Shown here piece after piece: positions 49,701 through 60,946 of a DNA stretch of 64,000 bases; the first letter of the stretch is position 1, and the number at the start of each line of letters is the position of its first letter. The stretch spans positions 6,826,001-6,890,000 of the forward strand of contig JAYKKT010000048.1 in NCBI GenBank assembly GCA_036023115.1, given 5' to 3'. The notes under the pieces were generated by a model. It worked only from the letters and a program-made list of their open reading frames with translations. It searched no databases and was not told where the DNA came from. The stretch comes from Brasenia schreberi (lineage: Eukaryota; Streptophyta; Magnoliopsida; Nymphaeales; Cabombaceae). A program made the translations under genes and the position numbers.

Positions 49701-52700
49701 GTGATGAACTTATAGAAACATAATATCAGAAAATTAAAAACTCCTTTCCAACACAAGGAAGCAAAGTGAATTTGATGAGAAACTGCCAGAAGTAATGCAA
49801 CAATGAACTTCTCCTAAATATTTGTTATTCACTGCATGTGATGAACTTATAGAAACATAATATCAGAAAATTAAAAACTCCTTTCCAACACAAGGAAGCA
49901 AAGTGAATCCAATGAGAAACTGCCAGAAGTAATGCAACAATGAACTTCTCCTAAATATTTGTTATTTACTGCATGTGATGAACTTATAGAAACATAATAT
50001 CAGAAAATTTAAAACTCCTTTCCAACACAAGGAAGCAAAGTGAATCCGATGAGAAACTGCCACAAGTACTTCACATTGACTATCATAAACATCCAAATTC
50101 AGGAACCAAAAACGTGAATTTCCCAGTACCATATAATTCCATGAGAGCTAGGGCTGTCCGGAATAGCGTTACACGGTTCCCATCAAATAGCATCACATCC
50201 CACACTCGAAGAACTGAAATCAAGCAACCCGATCAAAAGGCAGAACAATTTGGAGCATATCCATAATATGATGAAATATAAGCAACAATGTTATACTATG
50301 TCATATGCATATGATATGAGCTGCTGACTACTGCAGCATATTGTACTAAAGATAAAAGACCTCACCACTCTCCCACGGAAGCATATTCACAAAGATTGAA
50401 AGAAACCAAGGTCCAGTAACCCATGCAACTTGGACACCCAAGTAGTCCAGATGATTAGCTGCACCACATGCAAGCAACATAAGGATTCTCAACCCTGGTA
50501 AAATAGTTATTGTATATGGGTTATGAGAAGACTAACCCAATTTGGGAAATCTCTCCCTCACCAACTCCTCAAGAACTAGCTGGTCTACCTGAAGAAGATT
50601 AGCGCAACAGCTAACATAAGTACCTCAAACAACGTAGCAATACTTCTCCATGCACTTAATTCATTAGACACTTTATTGACTTCATAAAGCTGACAGCTTG
50701 TGAGCAGATACAAGAATTAAACTAGTTGGTAGGAGACCCAACAGGACTTATCATGACTATCAAGGAGAAAACATAAACTAACCTGTGACTCGATCATCTC
50801 CTCTGAGTAGTATCCATCAAAATATTCATCAATGATGCCCATCAAAGTCCTAAAATTTTGAAGTAATGAAGCAAAAATGACAGGAAACATGTAGAAAAGA
50901 GTGACAATAGAAAACATCGGGACCTCATAAAGAAGAAAACAAAAATGTCAATATGCAAGCTGTGGACCTACCAAAAAGCGTTCTCCTCAGGCATCAGCAG
51001 CAATAGCAAACCAGCAAAGAAGTTCATAGCCTGCACACAAGCAAGCAATCAATTTAAAAACGAATTTGTCTTGCAACACAGCACTCAACTGGAATGCCAG
51101 TGCAAACTGCAACTGACAGGAAGGGAAAAGAAAAAAAGAAGAGAGTAAACCCAGAATCACATTAGGGTCAAATAAGGTGGATCAATGGTTACTTCTGACA
51201 ATACAATAAATCTACAATCATCTACAATAGATAAAGAAAATTTATGTCCTCAACATGCTGCCTTTGTTTATCATGACACGGAATTTTAATTGTCAAATGA
51301 TATAGCAATAAAGCTGAAGTAGGACTGTAGGATGTCAACCTAGGTGTAGCTTGACATCATCAGGAAATAAAAGAGCCTTGACGCAATAGATGGAATCAGT
51401 CAAGAAAACATAGTTCGGTAGCCAGTTCTATGACAAGATTGCTTCGCCACACACTAGTACAGGAAATTTCCAGGCATAAGCATGTGGCACCACCGTTACA
51501 TAGGAGTGGCTTCAAGTGGGTTGTGAAACTTCCAGGAAAATCAATTCTAGATAATGGAACCAAAATAAGAAGGCAACGAATGTTCCCATTGTGAGATATT
51601 AATGAAGCATATGGCCCTTAAAGTATGAACAACAAATAGCAGGATCCCAGTATATCTTGTTCAAATAGGTTATTGTATCAAAGTATTAATGCAGATGGTA
51701 AAACCAAAGTAACCGATTAGGCATTGACAACACTTACACGCTAAGAGGAGAAAGTAACCCCGTTAATTAATCCAGATGCATGGAACTTGTGTCTAAATAA
51801 CTGCATAATATAAGAAAGACAAAACCATGCACGATCATGATTTTGTCTTTATTGCACACAATGTAAGCACCTTTCTTGACACGTTTTATTTACTGGAGAC
51901 CTTGTTTTCTTAACATGCTTATTGTTTATACAAATTGTGTGATCCTGTGTTAGTTTTAGCACTGAATGATAAACAAAATCATCTCCAATTCCAGCCAAAA
52001 TTCTCTCCAGAATTTTAGTAGCAAAAGAATTCAATTTAAAAAAGAAAAAGAAAATTCTAGCCTCTTCTGTTTCATATTTCGACGCTTTTTAGTGTTAAAG
52101 CAAGCAAACTGAACCAGCCAAAAACCGTCCAGCTAATTGAACATGAGCCACAATTTGGTTAGATCAAAAAAATATTAACAACAAATGAAGTACGTGAGAA
52201 AGTTGGAGAGATCAAATATTCATATTATATAATAAAACAGAACAAATGGAAAAGGCCGACATTAGACCATTTCCAAATATAGATACCTGGCAGTACCCAA
52301 CAGAGGGATTGTGCCTTGCATAAGCTGTAAGCAAACGCCTCAATGCATTCCGACCATCCTCATCCAGGGCAGGATGACCCGGAAATGTTCGAGGCAGATC
52401 CTATAAAACACAGACCATTAGTCCATTGGGCACCAACTAGCTCAATGACAAATCCAACTATACATCACATAAAGCATAAATCAGATATGTTCAAGATACA
52501 TGTGTTGATTTCAATACTCAATGCATTTAACAACCTTCTCAATCTGGCCTTTCCATTTTTCAGGTGCTACTCCATTAGACTTGGTTGAATCTTTAAGATC
52601 ATTCCCTGAAAGACTGTCAACTTCATTTTCTGCTTCAGTACTACCTTCCATAGCCAGAAGATCACTGTAGTAATTCTCAATCCTACGCACCTTCACACCC

Positions 52701-54865
52701 ACAAAGGATTGCCATAGCTGCAATCGAAAAGTTTTATATACCGTAGAATCAAGAGATCCAACAGTACCATAAAAAAGAATGGCCCCATGCCACTCATGGC
52801 AAGGATTAAATAACTGAACAAATGGAAACCAACCCTACCTCTCCCCTTAGAGACATTGGAACTCCTCCTTGAACAAGCAACTCTAACTCTTCTCTCCAAG
52901 GACCAAAAGTTTCTGGAACAATTACATCACCAACAGAGCTTGTAGCTGAACCAGGGACCGTGTTATCATTTGAAAGGGCATCCTGATTCAGGTCTGACCT
53001 CTCCACATCATAGAACTCTTCTTCTGAGTCCTCCTCGGAAGCCCCTACCCTAGAGGATCCCCCCTGTTTTCCTGACCTTTTCTCGTCAATGGTCGCAAGA
53101 TGATTGCTGCTTCCCAGGTCAGTCCTCAACACCTTCCTTTTCCTCACACGGGCACTCATCATATGTTCTATCGTTCTAAGCAATGGCCTAACCTGTGTCC
53201 ATATCTGAATTTTGTGCACCCTTGATTCCCTGGATGCAGGTTCTTTTTCCCAAGTGCTTTCCATGATACTTGTGCTTTCGCTACCACTCCCAGCAACCTC
53301 TTCAACACCGGTAGTGGCCTCATTCTCGATACCGCCATTAGCCATGTCATCCTCTGAGGGAGGCGTGTTTTCCAGTATCTGAGCTGATTCCGAGAGATTT
53401 TCCAGGAAGTGTTTCCATCTATCCGATCTCTCTTCTTCCTCCTCCTGGAATTTTCTTTATCTTTAGCAAAAGGGCCATATTCAACGCAACTCCAATTTGC
53501 AGCAAAAAGCATCATTGTCCAACTGAACAATGAAAGTAAATCAAGTAATGAGACATACCTTGTAGATGTTAGCATATTCCCGGTACCTTTGCAAGTGCTG
53601 CGGCCGCACAGCAAAACCATATGCGTCCCTGTTGCCAATATTGTAGAGAACTTTCAGCATTTTTCTTACCAAACGATACATATTTGACAAGAAGATAGAA
53701 ATGGCAACAGATCATAAACACCAACAGCATTGATAAGGCTATAAAACAATCAAAAAGTCGAACAAATATAATCAAACATTTCCTCCCTATCTCATGAAGA
53801 GAAGGCAGAACTATTAGAGACTGACTGAGCATTGCACAGTATTGATGGATCCAGGGCATCTCCTACCTGAGCTCGATTGCCATCGAAACATCATTGGACG
53901 AGTTCTTTCAACCCTTTTCTCCACAGCCATGTACGTTGTTGGGAAGCATAAGCTAGAAGAAATATCATGTTTCTAACTCACTATCCTCTATAATCAGAAA
54001 GAGATCATCGCGGCACATTCATATCCTCCAAATAGCCACAGCCCAAACTCTTGAAAACCAAATGAGGCACAACGAAGACAAAACTTCAAATCTCCAAGTA
54101 CATTCTTAGAACAGAGACGCCTTGGAAGCATACAAGCCCCAATAGGTAAACCCATAAAAATACCAAACACGATTTCTTTCTGACGTCGGAAATCCCCGAC
54201 CTTAATCGCTCCATCCAACTGTCGGGAAACAGACACCGGAAACGAAAGGACTAAGATCTCCTAAAACATCTGATTGTAAAGAGGCAATAAGGATGACGCC
54301 GAAACGAGAATGCACGTCTACAAACGCGCGCTCTCGACTGACAGAGCCCAATTCACAACGATTTCAAAGCTCGACAGATAAAATTTTCAAAATCCAGCAA
54401 CTTCAGGATCTACACAAAACCCAAACGCCATCAAGAATTTCTAGAAAACGACGTCAGAAAGTACGCATCTTTCCTCCTATTCTCCGCTGCTCATGCTATC
54501 CTCACTCACTACACCAGTTGTCGTCTCCCAGACAGACAGCGAAATTTCCGGGGCCGGAAACCATGCGGTTACCAGCAGGACGTGGCGAGATCTGGATTAT
54601 CGAGAAATTAACAAGAAAAAATAAAATAAAAATACGACTGCCGTCTTTCACGAATAACGCGAATCTGGAGCTAAATATTGAACGGTTCAGCAGAGATCTC
54701 GTCAGGAAACTAGGGATCTCCCAAATGCAACCAACAGAAACACAGGCAGCCACCGTAATCTCTGAAGACGCACCACAATGGAAGCTCAACGCAACAGAAA
54801 CAAAACGAGTGGAATTACCGTTTGTGTTCGAAAGTGACGAGAGGCAACACCTTCTTCTCCTTCAT
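31725..54865 (-). CDS. TBC-domain RabGAP with C-terminal coiled coil, 18 exons, 814 aa
   Basis: A GTPase-activating protein for Rab GTPases in membrane traffic, by family. Exons (5' to 3'): 54865-54819, 53628-53559, 53444-52839, 52717-52535, 52400-52287, 51030-50972, 50849-50783, 50588-50537, 50458-50366, 50213-50130, 49607-49195, 48092-48031, 34003-33934, 33632-33552, 33230-33129, 32920-32784, 32474-32366, 31820-31725. All junctions are GT-AG and phases sum to 815 codons including TAA. The start at 54865 gives [20 protein letters not shown], the expected plant N-terminus. TBC domain about residues 230-460: [13 protein letters not shown], the arginine finger in DLPRTFPGH (R306) and the glutamine in VGYCQ (Q340). 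Residues about 598-746 are coiled coil ([36 protein letters not shown]). The acidic linker has [15 protein letters not shown]. Intron 12 is about 14 kb and full of retrotransposons. It appears intact. Confidence 0.93.
34004..34662. other. Ordinary part of TBC intron 12
   Basis: AT-rich intron sequence between exon 13 and the copia insertion. Nothing else recognised. Confidence 0.6.
34668..34919 (-). repeat. 3' LTR of the copia element
   Basis: 252 bp, TGTTGA...TCAACA. Matches the right LTR with scattered substitutions and small indels. Confidence 0.92.
37257..40527 (+). mobile_element. Full-length RTE LINE (copy B) nested in the copia integrase
   Basis: The body 37272-40512 is flanked by a perfect 15-bp duplication, atgaataataggaaa, at 37257-37271 and 40513-40527. 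The 5' end (aactccgttcatgtaaggg) matches that of copy A. It reads endonuclease (about 37650-38360, many stops; [11 protein letters not shown]... remnants), linker, then an open RT stretch 39260-40168 (302 codons: [69 protein letters not shown]). The RT box is F-T-N-D, the same defect as copy A. The 3' end is tctagtatgggaaaaggc plus TTG repeats. Confidence 0.93.
42624..42876 (-). repeat. 5' LTR of the copia element
   Basis: 253 bp, on the right because the element is on the minus strand; adjoins the primer-binding site at 42611-42623. Confidence 0.92.
42909..46019 (+). mobile_element. RTE LINE (copy C), 5'-truncated, with 18-bp TSD
   Basis: The body 42927-46001 is flanked by attacaatttcccttctt at 42909-42926 and 46002-46019, perfect. 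It lacks about 180 bp of the 5' end present in copies A and B. A single open stretch to 44456 encodes an APE-type endonuclease ([56 protein letters not shown]) and the linker. A base loss near 44430 shifts the frame, a stop occurs at about 44632, and the RT continues 44663-45430 ([24 protein letters not shown]) and 45378-45791 after a small deletion. The RT box is LFTDYIVL, again not F-A-D-D. It ends in (TTG)5. It is the least decayed endonuclease of the set. Confidence 0.93.
46090..46740 (+). mobile_element. Very old RTE-like remnant
   Basis: Lysine-rich frames such as [20 protein letters not shown] and [15 protein letters not shown], followed by a decayed 'RIAKA...' region, resemble the linker between endonuclease and RT of RTE elements, with many stops. 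Identification rests on order and composition more than on identity. Confidence 0.4.
46745..47010 (-). mobile_element. RTE RT fragment keeping the F-A-D-D catalytic box
   Basis: On the minus strand the frame reads [20 protein letters not shown], then [20 protein letters not shown], then the YLG region decayed, matching the RT palm of copies A-C. It retains the canonical F-A-D-D. Only a few hundred bases survive. It is inverted relative to the remnant on its left. Confidence 0.8.
47011..48030. other. Remainder of TBC intron 12 near exon 12
   Basis: AT-rich intron DNA with a short (GA)n at 47218-47235. The minus-strand ORFs here are not recognisable and lack conserved motifs. Confidence 0.5.
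49659..50070. repeat. Three-copy 137-bp minisatellite in TBC intron 10
   Basis: Units begin gcaacaatgaactt at 49659, 49797 and 49934. Each continues through gttattNactgcatgtgatg to gagaaactgccaNaagta, with only a few differences. They lie wholly in the intron between exons 10 and 11. Confidence 0.93.
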
Positions 54866-55279
54866 CTCTTCCAAACAATTTTCTTCCGAAACCTCACTCG
54901 CCGTCACTACTACTCAAAATGGATCAAAAGTTCCGGAAAAAAATCAAATTAAAAATCAACAAAATTGAATTGGATAGGCAAGGAGCTCCCTCTGCTTCGC
55001 TTGGATCTCCACAATGCGTACTCCTCGATTGAGAGAGAGAGAGAAGCTGCAGTGATTGCCAAATTTTGGGCTTCGTGATCTGCGCGGTAAATTTTCCTCG
55101 CCTACTGTGAGTGACCAAATGACGAAAACGTCCTCAGAATTTGGGAGATCTTGTTTCGGAAACAAAAGATTCGGGGCGCCAGCTAGATCCGGTTCGTTAA
55201 CCATGGATCCATTGACGTCATGACCCTGACTCTTTTGAAGTTCGGACCCAGTAATGTTTCCCAATCTGGTAGCGACCTT
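54866..55279 (-). promoter_or_regulatory. Upstream region of the TBC gene
   Basis: Contains a short (GA)n (about 55028-55046) and moderately GC-rich DNA directly upstream of the start codon at 54865. It should hold the 5' UTR and promoter; no TATA box or specific motif can be asserted. Confidence 0.4.
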
Positions 55280-55640
55280 GGATGACACAGCCGGTTTCGA
55301 ACCAGTGGGGCAATTCCAGTTAGAACCAAACGGTGACTGGAACCAAAATCACTTAAACTAGACCCAGAACCGAGGACCACCAGGTTCGGTTCTACCACCT
55401 TCCAAGGAATCAGAACTAGAACCGCATTCCTTATTTGTTAATTTTTAATTTGAAATTTTTAATGACTTTATTGAATTGGTTTATGACCCAAATCTGAAAC
55501 AAAACTGAAACCCGCTGTTTCCAACCAGAACCAACTCAAACCCGTTTTGATTCTGATTCCATGCATGAAACCGGGACTAGCGATTCAGAACCACGGGTTC
55601 CTATTTATTCGAAACCGGCCATAGAGATGTCGCATTTGAA
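55280..55640. mobile_element. MITE-like block of the 'accggttc' family
   Basis: Dense ggttcgaaccagtgg, gaaccaaac, ggttctaccacc and gaaaccggccat motifs on both strands; the right end gaaaccggccatagagatg resembles the reverse of the acatggccggtt end at 7065. Ends not exactly resolved. Confidence 0.45.
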
Positions 55641-55729
55641 TGGTTCAAAGTTGCATTACCAAAACGAAAAAGCTTTCTGATGAAAAAAGAACATGAAAGC
55701 AGCTTTGCGCGATTTGCAACAAACAGTTC

Positions 55730-55830
55730 ACGTGGATAGGGGGTCAACTCACAAGTGGAGAGTCAAAAGTTCGATACCGGGGCTTGCATCTGGTCTCGGC
55801 CCCGCTATTGTACAACCCTACTAATTAACA
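55730..55830 (+). mobile_element. tRNA-derived SINE copy
   Basis: A box-A-like ggatagggggtcaactcac and a box B aaaagttcgataccgg, followed by tctggtctcggccccgctattg. Same layout as the other copies; no target duplication found. Confidence 0.5.
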
Positions 55831-57321
55831 CTTCTAATGATCAAAGAGCTTATATCTAATTTTAATTGTGTTAGGGATTTGCTCCTCGAGCTCGAAGACA
55901 ACTCTTGCTATGAACCTCAAGGATTGTCCTGCCTTCCTTTTCTCTCTCTTATATCATTCAGGTGCACTTGAAAAGAGTAAGCTCACAGTTTAGTGCTTCC
56001 TTCCAACAGTTTGTGACCTGCCTCTTCACAAGTATTTACTTACACCTTTTTAAAGTAATGTGTTAACTAGCTTAAGTAGGTCTCTCTCATCTTTATATAT
56101 ATAATGGGATGTGGTTCATGTCTAACATGTCCACTTATTATTTTTCTATGGCATCAATATAATTTTTAAAAAAACGAGTTTTTAAAAGAAGATAAATAAT
56201 GATGTTGTTATACTCGTACTTTCAAAAAACAATAGTTGAACATGAATAAAAAACATTGTTGTTGTACGATATTCAATCACTATATATATATATATATATA
56301 TACCAGCCGAACCACATGGTGACTTCACTCACCAACTCTTGTCATAAGACTCAATCTTCTCTTAAATGCATGATAACTTAATTTTTCCATAAAGAGAATG
56401 AAAACAAGGTTCGCGTTATATTATTTTTACACTTTTTGTAATTCCATCCTACACAAGGAAATTTAATGTTTTTTAACTGAATATTTTTTGAAACAAACAT
56501 CAATTGATTTGTTGTGTGTTAGGGGGCCAACCAGGTGCGCAAACATCTCAATGCTCCCCAGAAAAAAGTGTGGTCAATATGCAGAAAAAAGAATAGCTCA
56601 CTCACCTGTATACCAGTGACATGTTCACGGCTCTAAGTGAATAAAAATGGCAGTCAAACAGCTTTAGTACAATGATATCGAATATAAAATTAACTCTCGC
56701 ATAACAACACCTAATGTTAGTACATGAGGATAAAGTTGCCCCTTCATACCGTCTTATAGAATAGCATGAAAGGTCAACTCTGAGGATAAAGTTTCCCCTT
56801 CATAACGTCTTATAGAATAATATGACAAGGTCAACTCTTCTTGTAATAGAGATTTTAATGCAATAAAAGGTAAAAATAATAATATTGATTATGAGGATGA
56901 TGAGGAGAGTGACGAGATCTACATTCCTCCACTTTTTGATTCACTCCTAACTTTTGCATCTCGCCTCACATATAAGGTGTTGAAGGATCGGGTAAATTTC
57001 AAATGAGTTTGAATGGTAGTTAAGATCAATCTTTTTCGGTCTTGAATATGATTATGATTGATATATATTGAATAAAAATTATGGAGTAAATTGAAAGTAA
57101 TTATTGTTCATACAAAATGGTCTTAAAATAAAATAAGATGATAAAGGACAATAAGTTATAACGAGATTGCATATTGGTCTCGACTACATATTTGGGAAGA
57201 GTTAAATTTACAAAGTAATTATTGTCCTTGATAAGGGTATTCCGGACATTTCAAGCAAATGAAGAAAACGAGGGGCCAATGAGTCTACTCATTTAACGTA
57301 GCTTAAATTTCGGCGTGGTTG
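55831..57321. other. Intergenic DNA without genes
   Basis: AT-rich. It holds a (TA)n tract (about 56280-56302) and a 54-bp tandem duplication (about 56726-56833; gaggataaagttNccccttca...). No coding or RNA gene recognised. Confidence 0.5.
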
Positions 57322-57440
57322 CACCGAGGGCGTTAGCCCACCTGGCAGGGCCCTCAAGTCGCTTGTATGTTGGGCGCAAGTTCGACTCCCTTGGGCGTGC
57401 ATATACCGGGCTTCGGCTTGCAGTTGTAGTAACGAAAAAA
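57322..57440 (+). mobile_element. tRNA-derived SINE, well-preserved copy
   Basis: gagggcgttagcccacctggcagggccct (box A) and gcgcaagttcgactcccttgg (box B), then a tail gggcttcggcttgcagttg and an A-run (aacgaaaaaaaaa). A shared cgtggtt on both sides (about 57312 and 57450) may be a degraded target duplication. This is the best-preserved member in the window. Confidence 0.7.
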
Positions 57441-57522
57441 AAATCTGTCGTGGTTAATGCGATTTATAAATATGGCTTATTTTGTTTTTGAAACTATAAA
57501 TGACAGAATATGGGTTCGATTC

Positions 57523-57636
57523 TAGGGATGGCAATTCCTACCCGTCCCGTTATGTGGGTCTGAAAGAGGAGACGGGGCAAGACACAAAAGACCCACAAGC
57601 AGAACGGGACAGGATAGTGTTTAAGGTAAACCCGTC

Positions 57637-57675
<39 letters not shown>

Positions 57676-57751
57676 AACGAGGCAGGGGGGTGTGGGTGAG
57701 GGTGTGGGTGCCGGTGCGGGTGGAGTGAAAACCAGCCCATCACCATCTCTA
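57523..57751. mobile_element. MITE-like element with tagggatggcaat ends
   Basis: Left end tagggatggcaat (57523-57535) and right end atcaccatctcta (57739-57751) form a 13-bp inverted repeat with three mismatches. Interior: cccgtcccg, ggcaagaca, gtgggtgagggtgtggg and a (TA)n tract. The element at 24452-24920 has the same ends. No target duplication is evident. Confidence 0.6.
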
Positions 57752-57849
57752 ATCAACACTCGCTATGAGGCTCTCACCAACCAAAACAAGTATGAATGGC
57801 ATAAAATACTCGGGCAACGATGGCAATGTTGGCCAAATTCATATGAACT

Positions 57850-57958
57850 GTATAATATGAATGAGAGTCTTAACAACTTTCTCTCTCTCTCTATGTATAT
57901 ACTGTATAATATGAATGAGAGTCTTAACAACTTTCTCTCTCTCTCCATATATATATAC

Positions 57959-57990
<32 letters not shown>
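57850..57990. repeat. 54-bp tandem duplication ending in a (CT)n-(TA)n-(GA)n palindrome
   Basis: Two copies of tgtataatatgaatgagagt... (57850-57903, 57904-57957), each ending in (CT)n. The second (CT)n is followed by tatatata and a long (GA)n (57960-57988), which can pair with the (CT)n as a hairpin. Confidence 0.85.
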
Positions 57991-57996
<6 letters not shown>

Positions 57997-58149
57997 CATT
58001 TATATGTGCATTTGTGTGCTGCCGTGCATATGACAAATATTGGATTTTCATATTTTTAACAATATAATCTTACAATTTTTTTACTTCTAATTTACAAACA
58101 TTATTGCTGTATGCAGAACCCTGTACCCGCCCCATTATCCATTGAAAAA

Positions 58150-58240
58150 GAAAGCATCCCCATAGTCGTGGTATTGGGCAAAAACTTGAGAGGTTCAAAT
58201 CCCTATCCTCTCCTCATATTTAGCCGAGAGAGCAGGATGA
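58150..58240 (+). mobile_element. Possible tRNA-derived SINE remnant
   Basis: A box-B-like gaggttcaaatccctatcctc preceded by catagtcgtggtattgggca. Only the box B is convincing. Confidence 0.35.
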
Positions 58241-58611
58241 CACCCAGGGTATGCTTGAGACTTCGGGTTTGGAAAATTGTTTCAGTGGGTCAGGTTTGAG
58301 TCGCATTTTGGAGTTCAGTTTTCGGTTCCGGCTTCGATCCTTCACCTGCACTTATCCGATTTCATCTTCTTTGATAAGGCCCCTAATAGGAGTTTGTTGA
58401 GATGGAATATGACAATTATGTTTCTTTTTAAACTTAATTTGGAGATAAATTGCCATTTTCATGAGCTAGAAACCAGAAGAGGCCAAGGGCATACCTTGGT
58501 TGACTGATAGGCCTCTCTCTCTCCTTATTGCACTCCTCGACATGTTGCCGGGAAACCAGGCTACCTCTTAAATATAACCACCACACGCCGTTGGCAATCT
58601 CGCCGGAAACA

Positions 58612-59583
58612 ATGGCGCCGGTGGACCCCCACTCTTTCTCCCACTCCTCCCACCCCTTCGTAAAGCATGTGTCGCTCGCCCTCTTCTTCGACTTTGCCAC
58701 TACCACCATCGACGGCACGACCCTTCTCTCCTTACAACGTCCTCACTCCGGCGAGCTCTTCCTCGACACACGCTCCATTTCCATACTCTCCATCGCCGAC
58801 CCCGACTCTCTGGACCCGCTCCCCTTCTCCCTCGACCCCCGCGATCGACCCGATCAAGGGGCAGCGTCTCTCCGTCACCCTTTCGTCACATTCTTCCCTT
58901 CTGATCCGCTTTGTTGCTCAGCCTTCATCTTCGGCGCTCCAATGGCTTTTGCCGCCGCAGACGGCCGGAAAACTTCACCTTTACGTCTACACCCAATGCT
59001 AATCTATTCACGCCCGCTCCCTCTTCCCCTGCAACGACACTCCTGTAGCGAGAATCCGCTTCACGGCGTTACTGAACCTGCCTGCCGAAATGTCCGCCGT
59101 GATGTCAGCTGCACACCTCCGTCGGCATCCGCCGAAGCGCGGCGAGGGCCCGGACGACGCCCGCTGGTGCGAGGCCGGCCGCGTCGTCGAGGAGTTTCGG
59201 ATGGACCAGTCGATTCCGCCGTACCTGTTTGCGCTCGCTGCGGGAAACATTATGTTCCGGGAGGTCTGGCCGTGGACGAGGGTTTATGCCGAGCGGGGGT
59301 CGCCGGTGTTGGAGGCGGCCGCGGCGGAGTTCGCTGAGACGGAGGCGATGATCCGGCAAGGGGAGAAGCTGTTTGGGGAGTACGAATGGGAGAGATTTGA
59401 TTTATTGGTTCTGCCGCCGAGCTTTCCTTACGGAGGGATGGAGAATCCGAGGATGGTGTTCTTGACGCCGACTGTCATCGCTGGAGACGGGAGCGGCGCG
59501 CAGGTGGTGGCCCACGAGCTCGCTCATAGCTGGACGGGGAATCTCATCTCCAATGCTAGTAACAATGATTTCTGTTTAAATGA
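58612..59583 (+). pseudogene. Leukotriene-A4-hydrolase-like M1 aminopeptidase, first exon, disrupted
   Basis: M1 zinc metallopeptidase. The ATG at 58612 gives MAPVDPHSFSHSSHPFVKHV, the typical plant start. Motifs: SGELFLDTRSI; then, after a +1 frame change at about 58800-58850, SSALQWLLPPQTAGK, LYVYTQC, SIHARSLFPCNDTPVARI, YGGMENPRM (the substrate-binding G-x-M-E-N) and the zinc site HELAHSWTG with the third ligand 18 residues on in LNE. The stop TAA at 59000-59002 replaces the CAA expected after YTQC. The exon ends at a proper donor (AATGAG|GTACTT, 59583). The GFTTYAERRI-type continuation is not found before 61060. GC content is far above the surroundings. With a frameshift and a nonsense codon it should not give a full-length enzyme. 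Confidence 0.85.
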
Positions 59584-60208
59584 GGTACTTTGGTTCTTTT
59601 CTCTTGTTGTTATACTTTTCACTGAAATGGTTTTGTGTTTAAGGAATGATAGACGGTGAATTTGGGGGTGACTTTGTTCCAAAATAGCATCCGAGAAATG
59701 ATTGGTGATGAGTCCTGGTTTCTCTTCCTTTTTCTTCTCTCTTGTAAATAATCTGCCGAGATGATTTGGGAGACTCTCTCTCTCTGTATTTCTGAATTTG
59801 CTAACTTTTTTTGTTGGTTTCTGTGTCTTATATTCTTCCCCAACCATTTGTATCTTAACGGCTGATTATCTCTCTCTAACTTTCTTTGTTGGTTTCTCTG
59901 TCTCATATTCTTCCCCAGTCGTTCGTATCTCAATGGGTGTTGCTCTCTCTATCTCTCTGCGTGTGTGTGCGTGTGAATTTGCTAGTTTTGGATGGTTTCT
60001 GTGCTTTACCTTCTTCCCCAGTTGTCTGTATTTTGATAGGCTGCGTCCTTTTGCTGCATATATTTAGATTTGCGTTTGTTTTGTGAGTGTGGTTGGATTG
60101 GTACTTCAGGTGGTACTTTTTATTGGTTCTTGGGTTTCCTTGGGTTCTGTCTTGTTTGGCAATTCAGAATGGATTGTCTTGTTCAGGTAAAGATTTTTAG
60201 TGTTTATC
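59584..60208. other. Intron-like DNA after the aminopeptidase exon
   Basis: T-rich with repeated 'ttggtttctNtgtcttatattcttcccca' phrases (about 59815, 59890, 59990), an old local duplication. No following exon of the peptidase seen. Confidence 0.5.
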
Positions 60209-60612
60209 TGGCCTTCTAGGTTCTCAATATGTACAAAAGATGTCTGTGACAGAAATGAAGATGTTGAGAGTGGTCATAAAAGAAAAGGCCGTATACATAA
60301 TGAGGTTATTAGAAACAAATTAGGAGTGGGATAAAATGAGAGAATATCGTTAAAGATGGTTTGGACATATAGAAAGAAGATCAAAAGAAGAACTTTTAAG
60401 AAGGTATGAAAAACTAAATTTGGAAAGTATTAAAAGAGGTAGAGGATGACCACAAAAGTGTTAGAAACAATAAAGAATGATCTAGCTTCTTGTGAGTTAA
60501 CTGCTAACATGGCACACGATAGGGATCTGTGGAAACAAAGAATCCATGTAGCCGACCCCGTCTAGTATAGGAAAAGGCTTAGTTGTTGTTGTTGATGTGG
60601 CCTTCTAGGTTC
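60209..60612 (+). mobile_element. 5'-truncated RTE LINE with perfect 15-bp TSD
   Basis: The body 60224-60597 matches the last ~400 bp of copy C (from atgtacaaaagatgtctgtg to the TTG tail), with a few small deletions. It is flanked by tggccttctaggttc at 60209-60223 and 60598-60612. Confidence 0.93.
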
Positions 60613-60946
60613 CTTTGGTTCTTTATCGATGACTGTACCTTTTCGAATTTTCATACACATCCATCCTTCTTTTTTTGGTTATGGGGGTGGTAAAACACCA
60701 GTGCTGAAGACCTGTTAGTCTAGCTTGGTACTCAGACTCAACTTTCTTTGAAGTCCGCATGCATATTTTAGCCGTTAACCTCCTTTAAAATACAAGTTCC
60801 TTTTTAATTTCATTTTACTCCCATTTACTTCTTCCTGTTTTTTGTGATAATAATTTTTATTTTTTCCTCTCTATCTCTCCTACACACACCATTGCACACC
60901 CTTGAACACACAACATGGAAGGCTTCATGCCTAACCTAATAAAAAT

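Noticed and set aside
53867..53930. Alternative first exon of the TBC gene (ATG at 53930, [12 protein letters not shown]...)
   Set aside because: It has an ATG and a GT donor, but its phase-1 end would join exon 2 out of its reading frame, while the exon at 54865-54819 joins in phase and supplies the family's conserved EHKRDAYG sequence.
54293..54952. 219-codon plus-strand ORF opposite the TBC gene start
   Set aside because: It overlaps exon 1 and intron 1 of the minus-strand TBC gene, has no recognisable domain and no codon-bias support.
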